NCBI RefSeq assembly: GCF_002043005.1
Contig: NZ_CP020332.1
Location: forward strand, 186,001 to 250,000
Source of the DNA: Martelella mediterranea DSM 17316
GTDB lineage: Bacteria; Pseudomonadota; Alphaproteobacteria; Rhizobiales; Rhizobiaceae
Length of the DNA stretch: 64,000 nt
Direction: 5' to 3'
Shown: positions 1 to 7,856 of the stretch, one piece after another
How the letters are laid out: the number at the start of each line of letters is the position of its first letter
How positions within the stretch are numbered: position 1 is the stretch's first letter
Made by a program: the position numbers and the translations under genes
The notes under the pieces: model-generated
Told to the model about the DNA's origin: nothing
Databases searched by the model: none
Seen by the model: the letters and a program-made list of their open reading frames with translations, nothing else

Positions 1-17
1 CAGAGAGCAATAGCCAT

Positions 18-47
18 GACCCCGGTGCAATGTGTCGCGCCGGGGTC
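18..47. repeat. Inverted repeat near the left edge
   Basis: GACCCCGG and its complement CCGGGGTC form an 8-bp stem with a 14-nt loop. No T-run follows, so a terminator role for an upstream gene outside the window is only a possibility. Confidence 0.3.
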
Positions 48-119
48 GACCATGATCGTCTTGATGGCGTTTCCGCCCGGGATTACTATTCGACTATGTT
101 CGTGCTCGCTTCGTACATC

Positions 120-467
120 ATGCGGATTGTTGCTGTTGTCACAGTGGTTCTGTCGATGACAGCCATGTCGTGGGCACAGATGTCCGGCGATGGCAGTCTC
201 GTGCAGCACCATAAGGCGCATCAGGTCAGCGCGGATGCTACGGTTTCGATGACCGGGCACGGACCCGAGAACAAGAAGACCGGGCTGCACCACAACACGC
301 TTTGCGCAACCGCGTGCGCCCTTGCTGGAACATTTCCAACGGCCTTGGACTTTAACTACCCACTTAGCTTAGAGCTGAAGTCTACGCCATTTAACGATAT
401 AGGCCGGCCTTCCTTCGGCCCCGAGCCGGGCCGCCGCCCTCCAAAATCCAACCCGATCCTCGCCTGA
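120..467 (+). CDS. Small exported DUF2946-like protein of the copper block
   Basis: This encodes about 115 residues, counted from an internal ATG that is directly followed by a hydrophobic signal-like segment (MRIVAVVTVVLSM) ending near an AWAQ-like cleavage site. The mature part is rich in His and Met, contains the pair LCATAC, and ends in a Pro/Arg tail (GRRPPKSNP) as seen in short DUF2946-type proteins found beside copper genes. The frame is open further upstream, but that extension places charged residues before the signal. It sits just before the multicopper oxidase and probably shares its transcript. A periplasmic metal-related role is inferred from neighbours only. Confidence 0.55.
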   Translation: MRIVAVVTVVLSMTAMSWAQMSGDGSLVQHHKAHQVSADATVSMTGHGPENKKTGLHHNTLCATACALAGTFPTALDFNYPLSLELKSTPFNDIGRPSFGPEPGRRPPKSNPILA

Positions 468-531
468 AGCTCCGCCTTGTTGGGCGGAAATGTACAGTCG
501 CGCCTTCGCGCGCAAAGATCGGATAATTGGA

Positions 532-1992
532 ATGACTATCACCTTGAACCGCCGTGGCTTTCTCACGGCGACAGCCGCACTTGCGGCATCCACTGCTTTC
601 CCTTTTGCAAGTCAGGGCCAAGAACCTGTCCGCCGACTCGTCGCCTCCACTCGTACGATCGAGGTCAATGGAAAGACCGCCTCCGTCTATGGCATTTCCG
701 GCCCAGATGGGCGGCAGGGGCTTACCCTCGATCCCGGCGAACGTTTCGCACTCACCCTCGAAAACAGCCTGGACGTCGAGACTATAATTCACTGGCATGG
801 ACAGCTTCCCCCCAACGCGCAGGACGGGGTCCCCGACATGCCGATGCCCAAACTCGCTAGTGGCGAAATCCGGTCCTATGATTTCGAACCTCTGGCAGGA
901 ACCCATTGGATGCACAGCCACGTGCCGATCCAGGAGATGAACCTGCTTGCCGCCCCTCTCATCGTCCGCAGCGTAGAGGACGTAGCTGAGGATCGGCAGG
1001 AGGTTGTTATGTTCCTTCACGATTTTTCCTTCAAGAACCCTGAAACGATCCTCGAAGAGATTACCAGCGGAACCGGGCATGGGGATATGAGCCACGGTTC
1101 ATCGATGCCGATGGATCATGGCGGCATGGATATGGAGCGAATGGACATGAGCGACATGGAGAGCATGTCCACGATGGCCATGGACCTCAACGATTTCGAT
1201 TTCGACGCGTACCTCGTCAATGATCGGACCCTGGACGATCCCGAACTCGTGCATGTCGAACGCCGAGGACGGGTTAAGCTGCGCATCATTAACGGGTCTT
1301 CGGCGACGTCCTTCTGGATCGATACCGGAGTTGATGGGCGCCTAGTAGCAGTCGATGGCCACAAGGTCGCTCCCATCACCGGACGTCGGTTCGGCCTTGC
1401 TATGGGACAGCGTCTCGACATCGACCTTGATCTGCCCACAGAGTCCCGGGCGTTCCCCATTCTGGCGCTGCGCGAAGGTGAGCGGGAACGCACCGGTCTG
1501 ATCCTCGCACCGCGAGGAGCAGCAGTCCCGACGATGTCAGGAATGAGCGATACTGCTGCCCCGGCGTTCGACGTCGATTTCTCGCAAGAGGCAGCTTTAC
1601 AGGCTCTCGACCCTCTGCCCGAACGGACGGTTTCCAATAGTCGGATGGTGATGCTGGAAGGGACCATGTCCCCCTATGTCTGGACCATCGACGGTCGCGG
1701 CTGGGGCGAACATGAACCGATCGTCGCCAAAAGCGGTGAGCGTGTCGAACTCACTTTCCACAACATGTCGATGATGGGCCACCCGATGCACCTGCATGGC
1801 CACGCCTTTCAAGTCGTGGGTCACGGATCGCGTCGTTTTTGGGGCGCGGTGCGCGACACAGTTTACGTGCCGCCGATGGCGAGCGTGACAATCGCCATTG
1901 ATGCGGGCGAAGCGGCAAGGTGGATGCTCCATTGTCACCATATGCCTCACCTCTCAACGGGCATGATGACCGAATTCCGCGTCGAGACTTGA
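532..1992 (+). CDS. Tat-exported multicopper oxidase (CopA/McoP-like)
   Basis: The protein has 486 residues from an ATG that gives a clean twin-arginine signal (NRRGFLTATAALAAS); a longer in-frame start 14 codons upstream would bury that signal. The copper ligand blocks of multicopper oxidases are visible: HWHG near residue 88, HWMHSH near 125, HPMHLHG near 418 and HCHHMPH near 468, giving T1 and the T2/T3 cluster. Residues about 183-220 are a Met/His-rich insert (DMSHGSSMPMDHGGMDM and more), typical of cuprous oxidases that use Met residues to take up Cu(I). It is expected to oxidise Cu(I) to Cu(II) in the periplasm. It is followed closely by an exported BNR protein, likely in one operon. 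Confidence 0.88.
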   Translation: MTITLNRRGFLTATAALAASTAFPFASQGQEPVRRLVASTRTIEVNGKTASVYGISGPDGRQGLTLDPGERFALTLENSLDVETIIHWHGQLPPNAQDGVPDMPMPKLASGEIRSYDFEPLAGTHWMHSHVPIQEMNLLAAPLIVRSVEDVAEDRQEVVMFLHDFSFKNPETILEEITSGTGHGDMSHGSSMPMDHGGMDMERMDMSDMESMSTMAMDLNDFDFDAYLVNDRTLDDPELVHVERRGRVKLRIINGSSATSFWIDTGVDGRLVAVDGHKVAPITGRRFGLAMGQRLDIDLDLPTESRAFPILALREGERERTGLILAPRGAAVPTMSGMSDTAAPAFDVDFSQEAALQALDPLPERTVSNSRMVMLEGTMSPYVWTIDGRGWGEHEPIVAKSGERVELTFHNMSMMGHPMHLHGHAFQVVGHGSRRFWGAVRDTVYVPPMASVTIAIDAGEAARWMLHCHHMPHLSTGMMTEFRVET

Positions 1993-2049
1993 GCCGAAAC
2001 CAGCCGGCCTCGAACAACGGGGTCGGCACTGACATTTGAGGAGATGACC

Positions 2050-2910
2050 ATGTCATTTTTCAAGACTGCTTCGGTCGCATTGGTCGCCGCGTTGCTGGTT
2101 TCGCCACACATCGCACTGAGCCAGGAAGCCCGCCCGCTGAGCGAAGTCCTTAAGCAGACCCACGTTCACGGCCTGGCACCTGAGCTGAATTCGAGCCGTA
2201 TCCTGATGGCGACGCACCACGGCTTATGGGCTGTCAATCTCGATCAGGAGACAGCACATCTGCTGGGAGACAGCCGCGACGACTTCATGGGCTTCTCGCA
2301 CCACCCTGCCGATGCTGGAAGGTTTTGGGCAAGTGGCCATCCGATTACAGGTGGCAATCTCGGTGTGATCATGAGTACGGATGGTGGTGAGAACTGGACG
2401 AAAGTTGCCGAGGGTGTCGGCGGCCCCGTCGACTTCCACCAAATGACCGTTAGCCAAGCTGATCCAGACGTACTTTACGGCGTTCACCACGGCGCAAGCC
2501 TTCAGAAGAGCGACGACGGTGGGCGCAGCTGGGACGAAGTCGGGCTTCTGCCCGACGGCATTATCGATCTAGCTGCCTCCGCGATCGCGCCAAACGCTCT
2601 ATTCGCGGCCACCAACACGGGACTTTTCAAGAGTGAAGATGCAGGCCGGACGTGGATTAGGAGCTATGAGAGCAGCGCCCCGGTTTCTTCGATTCACGTA
2701 GACGAGACCGGTGTCGTCGCCTTCATCCTTGGCGTCGGGTTAGTCACGGCGAGCGAGAACGACCTCGCCTTTTCTGTTGTCGCCGATGGCTTTGGCGACA
2801 CTTACCTGTTGCATCTGACGTCCATCGAGGAAGGGTTCGTGGCCGTGACGGATCAAAACGCCCTTGTCGTCCTGTCACCCGAAGGCGAACCGGTAAAATC
2901 GATTTTGTGA
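2050..2910 (+). CDS. Exported F510_1955-type BNR/sialidase-fold protein
   Basis: A 286-residue protein with an N-terminal signal (SVALVAALLVSPHIALSQ). Several Asp-box-like repeats (STDGGENW, SDDGGRSW, SEDAGRTW) mark a beta-propeller of the BNR type. The motif THVHGLA after the signal and HHPADAGRFWASGHP are typical of the F510_1955 group that often accompanies copper and heavy-metal genes in proteobacteria. GAGGAG lies 6 nt before this ATG; an ATG two codons earlier touches the Shine-Dalgarno and is less likely. Catalytic function is unproven; the family is named a glycosylhydrolase only from its repeats. It follows the multicopper oxidase and probably acts in the same periplasmic metal response. 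Confidence 0.75.
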   Translation: MSFFKTASVALVAALLVSPHIALSQEARPLSEVLKQTHVHGLAPELNSSRILMATHHGLWAVNLDQETAHLLGDSRDDFMGFSHHPADAGRFWASGHPITGGNLGVIMSTDGGENWTKVAEGVGGPVDFHQMTVSQADPDVLYGVHHGASLQKSDDGGRSWDEVGLLPDGIIDLAASAIAPNALFAATNTGLFKSEDAGRTWIRSYESSAPVSSIHVDETGVVAFILGVGLVTASENDLAFSVVADGFGDTYLLHLTSIEEGFVAVTDQNALVVLSPEGEPVKSIL

Positions 2911-2919
2911 CGAAGAGCA

Positions 2920-2943
2920 TTGGGGGCGCATTGGCGCCCCCAA
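2920..2943. terminator. Hairpin between convergent genes
   Basis: A 10-bp stem (TTGGGGGCGC / GCGCCCCCAA) with a 4-nt loop lies just after the BNR gene and before the stop of the convergent FixH-like gene. No long T-run follows on either side, so it may be a weak bidirectional terminator. Confidence 0.5.
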
Positions 2944-2953
2944 GGCAGGGGTC

Positions 2954-3382
2954 CTACCATCGAAGTTCGATCTGTCCGAACTCATCAGCGAATCGAATTC
3001 GAACCTCCCAGATCCCAGCCATGGGAAGAATGGCACTCGCTTGGTAAGCTCCTGGCCCGGCAGACAGGATCTCGACCGGGACACTCATCTGGTGCGCGGG
3101 CATATTAACTTGCACATCTGGTTCTGGGGATTCCTCGTGGCCAATCGGCACATCGATGAACACGGTCAGGATTCCGCTGCTGTTGATACTGGCACTGACG
3201 TCAAACGACATGTTGTCGGTAATGGGTGCCGACAATCCACCTGATCCCGGAGGAATCCGAGCGATCCATGGGATGCTGGCGAGCATCAAGACTAATCCCA
3301 AAAACAAGGCGCCTGCCGTCCAAATGGCCACGGACGGGAAGGAGTATCGGCGTCGACGATGGCGCTGATCATGCAGCTTCAT
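2954..3382 (-). CDS. FixH/YtkA-like membrane-anchored protein
   Basis: About 142 residues from an ATG preceded by AGAGGAAAAGG. An Arg-rich cytoplasmic start (HRRRRYSF) leads into one membrane helix (IWTAGALFLGLVLMLASI), then a beta-rich periplasmic part with NMPAHQMSVPVEIL and GIWEVRIRF. This arrangement resembles FixH/YtkA-like and CopC-like small domains that sit near copper or cytochrome oxidase assembly genes. The ATG overlaps by ATGA the stop of a truncated acyltransferase frame, so it was once translated behind that gene. The exact role is unknown; copper handling is inferred from the surrounding block. Confidence 0.6.
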   Translation of the reverse strand: MKLHDQRHRRRRYSFPSVAIWTAGALFLGLVLMLASIPWIARIPPGSGGLSAPITDNMSFDVSASINSSGILTVFIDVPIGHEESPEPDVQVNMPAHQMSVPVEILSAGPGAYQASAILPMAGIWEVRIRFADEFGQIELRW

Positions 3383-3570
3383 AGTACCTTTTCCTCTGCT
3401 CGCGCCTTCAGTTGAAGCGCAGGCTTTTCGATCCATCGCCACGAGAGATAAGCCAGGCCTCCGGCGATGGTGCCGGAAAGGACGAAAAGAACCAGGACTT
3501 GGGGGCCGGCCCAGATTGGCTCGCGCGTCAGAACCTGCTGAACTGGCCAGGCGAGAAGGTGGCCCCCTGT
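3379..3570 (-). pseudogene. 3'-terminal remnant of an acyltransferase-3 (OafA/YrhL-like) gene
   Basis: Reading the minus strand gives about 60 codons with one hydrophobic helix (VLVLFVLSGTIAGGLAYL) followed by SWRWIEKPALQLK, the usual last helix and tail of acyltransferase-3 membrane proteins. An in-frame stop precedes the segment, so the N-terminal nine or so helices are gone. The surviving stop overlaps the next gene's ATG. It is not expected to be functional. Confidence 0.6.
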
Positions 3571-3717
3571 GCATTATTGGGACATAGATTCACGGTAGGA
3601 ACCTGCTGGACGGTACCAACGCGGTCGGGCAACAAGCGACGCCATCCGGGACGTCCCTGAGGCAGGTCATTGCTTCTGAAACCAGACGCTGCAGGTGGCC
3701 GACGTCACCGCGACCTA

Positions 3718-4830
3718 TCATACCGGCACGTCGCGACCGGAGCAGAATTTCGCGCATGCGGCGACAACTGCGGAAGCATCTTCACCAGCGCCCATCACGA
3801 GGGCTGAAGCACGATTTCGCTGCCACGGACGTCCTAGATGAAAAAGGCCCGGTACGGGAGAAAGGCCGCCTTCTTGCAGAATGCTTCCGTTGGAACGGGT
3901 ACTGCCTGGAATCTGGAGCCATGCGCTATCGTCTCGATATCCGATGCACCAGATGACGGAATCGATCACCCGTTTCGATCCATCGGCAAAGAATGCGAGG
4001 CGGTCTTGTGAAGAGACTAAGCGTTTCGCGACGGCTACGCCCCTTCGTTCCAAGTCGTCAAGGCTCCGATCCCTGTCAGGAAAGGGGTCCGCGCGCCGCA
4101 TCACGCGTCCTATCGTCGATTCGGGCCTTGCTCTCATCAAGCCCAATGTGTGCAGCCACCACCATGTACTCTGGCCCAGAATGCGCTCGGGAAACAGACG
4201 GCGGCTGCGTCCAGCCGCAAGCACCACTTCATGGGTCAAAGCCAGCTCGGCTGCGATGTCGCGTCCGCTTGCTCCATCTCCGACAATAAGGACCATGCCA
4301 AGCGGGAGATCACTGGGATTGTGATAACTTTCCGGTGTTAGTTGCTTGACTGCGCTGTCGAAGCCGGCAGCAATCGTTGGGATTATCGGTTTCTGAAACG
4401 CACCCGTCGCGACGATCACTGCCTTCGCTACTATGTACCTGCCATCGTCGAGTTGCGCGGCGAACCGCTCATCGGCCCGGCGTTCGAGCCGAGCCACACC
4501 ATTTCCGGAATGCACCGGTAGGTCGAAATGGCTGGCGTAGGTTTCGAGATAATTCGCAAACTCGTCTCGCGTTGGATAGCCTTCTGGGTCCCCATCGAGC
4601 GCAAGACCAGGCAGCGAACTAAATGCGCGCGGAGTGAACAGGGTCAGGGAATCGTAGCGATGGCGCCAACTGTCGCCGACGCGGGCATGGCGATCGACGA
4701 TTTGGAATGAAAGCTCTGGTCGGGCAAGATAATAGCCGGCTGCGAGTCCCGCTTGACCCGCGCCGATCACTAGAACGTCTATTTCCTCCGAACCATGGCT
4801 CACGGATAGCTGGCGAGGGCTTCTGTTCAT
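3718..4830 (-). CDS. Flavin-dependent monooxygenase / NAD(P)-binding oxidoreductase
   Basis: The 370-residue protein has an FAD-binding Rossmann start (VIGAGQAGLAAGYYLA) and a second nucleotide fold in the middle (VLIVGDGASGRDIAAELA, the usual GxGxxG partly changed to GDGASG). RVGDSWRHRYDSL is typical of the class B flavoprotein monooxygenase/ArsO-like group. The chosen ATG overlaps the lspA stop as ATGA, which argues for translational coupling; the frame upstream is inside lspA. As the last gene of the minus-strand metal block it could oxidise an organic or thiolated metabolite, but the substrate cannot be told from sequence. A role in arsenic or metal stress is only suggested by similar neighbourhoods. 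Confidence 0.7.
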   Translation of the reverse strand: MNRSPRQLSVSHGSEEIDVLVIGAGQAGLAAGYYLARPELSFQIVDRHARVGDSWRHRYDSLTLFTPRAFSSLPGLALDGDPEGYPTRDEFANYLETYASHFDLPVHSGNGVARLERRADERFAAQLDDGRYIVAKAVIVATGAFQKPIIPTIAAGFDSAVKQLTPESYHNPSDLPLGMVLIVGDGASGRDIAAELALTHEVVLAAGRSRRLFPERILGQSTWWWLHTLGLMRARPESTIGRVMRRADPFPDRDRSLDDLERRGVAVAKRLVSSQDRLAFFADGSKRVIDSVIWCIGYRDDSAWLQIPGSTRSNGSILQEGGLSPVPGLFHLGRPWQRNRASALVMGAGEDASAVVAACAKFCSGRDVPV

Positions 4831-5291
4831 GCAGCCTTTGCTTTGCCTTTTACCAGAATGCTCTCCATCAGCAAAAGCCCTACCCCACAGACAATCGCCA
4901 CGTCGGCAAGATTGAAGGCGGGCCAATGATAGCTGCCGATGTAAAAATCCAGGAAATCCGTCACGGCACCCTGCCGGAGCCGGTCGAGCAGATTGCCGAG
5001 CGCCCCCCCAACCACGAGCCCGAGGGCGGATGCCGTCAGGCGGCTGTCGCTTCGATGGATCCAGATAAGGAGGCCGGCGACTATAGCGAGCGGGAACGCC
5101 ATCAGGAGCCAAACCGGCGCCTGGCCGAACAATCCGAAGCTCACGCCGGTGTTAAAGCCGAGCACGAGATTAAAGAAGCCGGTGACGGGAATGACCTGAG
5201 GTGGATTCATAACATGGTCCATGACCCACCACTTCGTCGCCTGATCAATGAAAAACCCGCCAAGGGCGAGTGGAAGGCCGAGCCTGAGCAT
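4827..5291 (-). CDS. lspA: Lipoprotein signal peptidase II
   Basis: This encodes 154 residues, close to the usual 160, with four membrane helices. The two catalytic aspartates appear in NLLDRLRQG and FNLADVAI, and FNTGVSFGLF is the conserved N-terminal family box. It cleaves the signal peptide of diacylglyceryl-modified prolipoproteins in the inner membrane. The start is the Met of MLRLGLPL. Metal-resistance islands often carry an extra lspA next to cadA-type genes, so this is likely a second, accessory copy rather than the housekeeping gene. It lies between ccdA and the flavoprotein, and its stop overlaps the latter's start. Confidence 0.9.
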   Translation of the reverse strand: MLRLGLPLALGGFFIDQATKWWVMDHVMNPPQVIPVTGFFNLVLGFNTGVSFGLFGQAPVWLLMAFPLAIVAGLLIWIHRSDSRLTASALGLVVGGALGNLLDRLRQGAVTDFLDFYIGSYHWPAFNLADVAIVCGVGLLLMESILVKGKAKAA

Positions 5292-5316
5292 GTCCGAATG
5301 TCCTTTAAACTCCGGC

Positions 5317-6060
5317 TTAGCCGATCCGACCGAGGGCCGGGAACGTCTGGAGCAGCCATATTGCAAAGCTAGAGAGATGGCCGGTGATCATGGCGATGCC
5401 CATCACCACCATCACCCCACCAGCGACGATTTTGAGCACCCGGCCGGTGCGGCGCATCGACATCATCCGCGCCATGAACCCGCGCATGAATAAAGCCGCC
5501 AAGATGAAAGGGAGGCCAAGGCCCAGGGAATAGACGGCGAGCAGCGTCGTTCCGCTTGCAACCGTGGCGTTGGCAGCGGAGAGGGTCAGAATCGCACCTA
5601 GCACTGGTCCGATGCAGGGAGCCCAGCCGAACGCAAAAGCGAGACCCAGGAGATAAGCGGCCCCAGCGCTTCCGCTGCCCGGATTGGCATGGAACCGGGC
5701 TTCACGATTGAGCCAGGGCATTGGTACGAGGCCGGTCGTGAATAGGCCGAAGACGATAACGATCCCTCCGCCAATCAGGTTCGCTTCGAAAAGATACATG
5801 CGCAAGAGCCGGCTCAACACGGTGGCGCTGGCCCCAAGGATGACAAACACGGTCGTGAAGCCGAGCACGAAGCAGAGGCTGAGGCCGAGAGTTCGGCCCG
5901 CTGCCCTGAATTCTGTATCGGCCGCAATTCCGTCCGGGCTAATCGTGCGGCCTGCAACGTAGGAAATATAGCCCGGCACCAGCGGCAGAACGCAGGGCGA
6001 CAGGAAGGATATAACGCCAGCGGCGAAAGCCGTCGCCATTCCGATACTGGAGAACTCCAT
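5317..6060 (-). CDS. ccdA: Cytochrome c biogenesis protein CcdA (DsbD-type membrane domain)
   Basis: The protein has 247 residues with six predicted membrane helices. FLSPCVLPLVPGY holds the first redox Cys and FAFGWAPCIGPVLGAIL the second, both in the positions expected for CcdA. It moves electrons from cytoplasmic thioredoxin to periplasmic thiol proteins. Its ATG overlaps the stop of the SCO1 gene by ATGA, so the two are coupled. The placement next to SCO1 and PCu(A)C suggests it keeps the copper-chaperone cysteines reduced. Confidence 0.88.
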   Translation of the reverse strand: MEFSSIGMATAFAAGVISFLSPCVLPLVPGYISYVAGRTISPDGIAADTEFRAAGRTLGLSLCFVLGFTTVFVILGASATVLSRLLRMYLFEANLIGGGIVIVFGLFTTGLVPMPWLNREARFHANPGSGSAGAAYLLGLAFAFGWAPCIGPVLGAILTLSAANATVASGTTLLAVYSLGLGLPFILAALFMRGFMARMMSMRRTGRVLKIVAGGVMVVMGIAMITGHLSSFAIWLLQTFPALGRIG

Positions 6061-6680
6061 CAGCCAATCTCGCCCACTAGACGGCGGAGCTTCTGCAAGC
6101 GAATCTCACGCGGCTCGTGCATGTCGAGCGTGCCGACGAATTGGCTCTCGGCATCCATCATGTAGACGCCTGCGGTGTGATCCATCGTGTATTCGCCCCC
6201 CTCCAGAGGCACTTTTCGCGCGTAGGCCGCAAAGGCCTTCACCACGGCGTCCGTTTCCTGTCGATTTCCCCGCAATGCGAGGATGCGATCATCAAAGGCT
6301 GTCATGTATTGAGCCAGCAGCTCTTGGCTGTCTCGTTCGGGATCGACGGTGAAGAACAGTACGTTGAACTGGTCGGCCACCGGCCCGAGCTCGTTCATGA
6401 GATCGCTGAGTTCGTAGAGCGTCGTCGGACACACATCGGGACAATGGGTGAAGCCGAAGAAGGCGAGATAAGGCTTTCCAGCAAGCGCGGCATTGTCGAT
6501 CGTCCCGCCTTGATGCGATGTGAGCTGGAACGGGCCGCCGATAGCTGCGATGCCTGTCGAAGACGCGACCGCCGCATTTTGCTGCTGCCAAGGCTTGGAC
6601 ACTGACAAGCCGATGAAAAGCCCACCGACAGCGGCGACGGCAACCCATGCAACAAGACGGAAAAGTTTGACGCCGCTCAT
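6060..6680 (-). CDS. SCO1/SenC/PrrC copper chaperone
   Basis: A 206-residue protein with one N-terminal membrane anchor (LVAWVAVAAVGGLFIGL) and a thioredoxin-like domain. Cys80 and Cys84 form the CPDVCP copper site and YTMDHTAGVYM supplies the conserved His. FFGFTH and FFTVDPERD are further family markers. SCO proteins deliver copper to the CuA site of cytochrome oxidase or act as thiol reductases. It overlaps ccdA downstream and the PCu(A)C gene upstream by 4 nt, which fits one translationally coupled copper-trafficking unit. Confidence 0.9.
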   Translation of the reverse strand: MSGVKLFRLVAWVAVAAVGGLFIGLSVSKPWQQQNAAVASSTGIAAIGGPFQLTSHQGGTIDNAALAGKPYLAFFGFTHCPDVCPTTLYELSDLMNELGPVADQFNVLFFTVDPERDSQELLAQYMTAFDDRILALRGNRQETDAVVKAFAAYARKVPLEGGEYTMDHTAGVYMMDAESQFVGTLDMHEPREIRLQKLRRLVGEIG

Positions 6681-7180
6681 TGGACAGCCTCTCCGTGCCC
6701 GTCATGTTCGTTCGCAAATTCCGGACGAGCACCCATGTTCTGCACAGCGAACTCAACGTCGATGGTACCGGCCTGCTCGAACACCAGTGTTGCGGCAAAC
6801 CGCTCCCCTTCCTTCAAAGGACGCGATGGCTTCAAAAACATGATGTGTATACCGCCAGGTTGAAGTTCGACCGTCTTGCCAGCCCCAATTTCGATGCCAT
6901 TTTGCACCGGCCTCATGCTGGCAACCCCGTCGATCACGGTCGACTCGTGGATTTCCGCCCGTTCTGACAGAGGTGATGAGATCGAAACCAGACGGTCGGC
7001 CATACCGCCATCGTTCGTTAGCGTCAGATAGCCGCCGGCTACCGGCGCGACCGGCGGAGTCGCGCGCGACCACGGATGATTGATGGTGATCGAACCGGCT
7101 TGGAAGTCGTGACCAACGGCAGGAGAGATCAATACCGCAAGGGTAAGGAAGGCGGCGGATAGGGCTCGTGAACTAATCAT
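6677..7180 (-). CDS. Periplasmic copper chaperone PCu(A)C
   Basis: About 167 residues from the ATG that starts a signal peptide (ALSAAFLTLAVLISPAVG). The copper-binding pattern of the family is present: EIHESTVIDGVASM gives His...Met and GGIHIMF gives the later His-x-Met. It carries Cu(I) in the periplasm, usually passing it to SCO1 or cytochrome oxidase. The C-terminus has additional metal-liking residues (EHDGHGE). It overlaps SCO1 by 4 nt and the upstream transporter gene by 8 nt. Confidence 0.88.
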   Translation of the reverse strand: MISSRALSAAFLTLAVLISPAVGHDFQAGSITINHPWSRATPPVAPVAGGYLTLTNDGGMADRLVSISSPLSERAEIHESTVIDGVASMRPVQNGIEIGAGKTVELQPGGIHIMFLKPSRPLKEGERFAATLVFEQAGTIDVEFAVQNMGARPEFANEHDGHGEAVQ

Positions 7181-7790
7181 GTTGATTAACTTTCTCTCCA
7201 GCTTCCCCGGCCTTTTCAAGAATTTCCAAGCCGCTTCTGACAACGACAACAACCACGCCCAGGCCGATGATCAGATCCGGGTAGGGCGAATTGAAAAGGA
7301 TTACGGCCAGACCCGAAAGCGCGATGGCTGAGTTCACGAGCATGTCGTTTGTCGTGAAAATCCATGAGGCTTGCAGATGCACGCCGCCTTCCCGATGAGA
7401 ATTCAGGAACCACATGCAGATCATATTCGTAAGCGCGCTCGCGATTGCCACGGCAATCATGACCGGCCCTATCGGATCGGAGCCAGTGAAGAAGCGACGA
7501 CCGACTTCAAATAGAAGAAGACCAGCGAAAACCATCAGAAGGATACCCGACAGCCGGGCAACTCGAACCTTCGCCGCCAAACCGCGACCTACGACGAAAA
7601 GGCTAATAGCGTAGACACCGGCATCGCCAAGATTATCGAGTGCAGAGCCCATCAATCCTGTTGACTGAGCCCACCACCCTAATCCCCCCACAATGGCTGC
7701 CTGGGCCGTATTGATCGCAAGCACCCATGCGAGCGCCCATTGTTCGCTCTTCTCGGATGAAGTGGCACTGCCCTTGGACTGATTACTCAT
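7173..7790 (-). CDS. Cation-diffusion-facilitator-like membrane transporter
   Basis: The protein has 205 residues and about five to six membrane helices, matching the transmembrane part of CDF transporters without the C-terminal cytoplasmic domain. LMGSALDNLGDAGVY corresponds to the helix-2 metal site (DxxxD), and HLQASWIFTTNDMLVN to helix 5. It should exchange divalent metal for protons across the inner membrane. GAGGTG precedes the ATG. Position just after cadA and before copper chaperones suggests co-induction with cadA. Metal specificity is not decidable. Confidence 0.75.
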   Translation of the reverse strand: MSNQSKGSATSSEKSEQWALAWVLAINTAQAAIVGGLGWWAQSTGLMGSALDNLGDAGVYAISLFVVGRGLAAKVRVARLSGILLMVFAGLLLFEVGRRFFTGSDPIGPVMIAVAIASALTNMICMWFLNSHREGGVHLQASWIFTTNDMLVNSAIALSGLAVILFNSPYPDLIIGLGVVVVVVRSGLEILEKAGEAGEKVNQHD

Positions 7791-7856
7791 AAATTACACC
7801 TCGGCTTTCTTGGCGAGAAGTGGAAGCCGCGACCTGCCTTCGCGCACTGCTTGGGC

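Noticed and set aside
3382..3574. Longer start for the FixH-like protein (206 codons)
   Set aside because: The extension is out-of-frame translation of the acyltransferase remnant, and a good ribosome site precedes the internal ATG.
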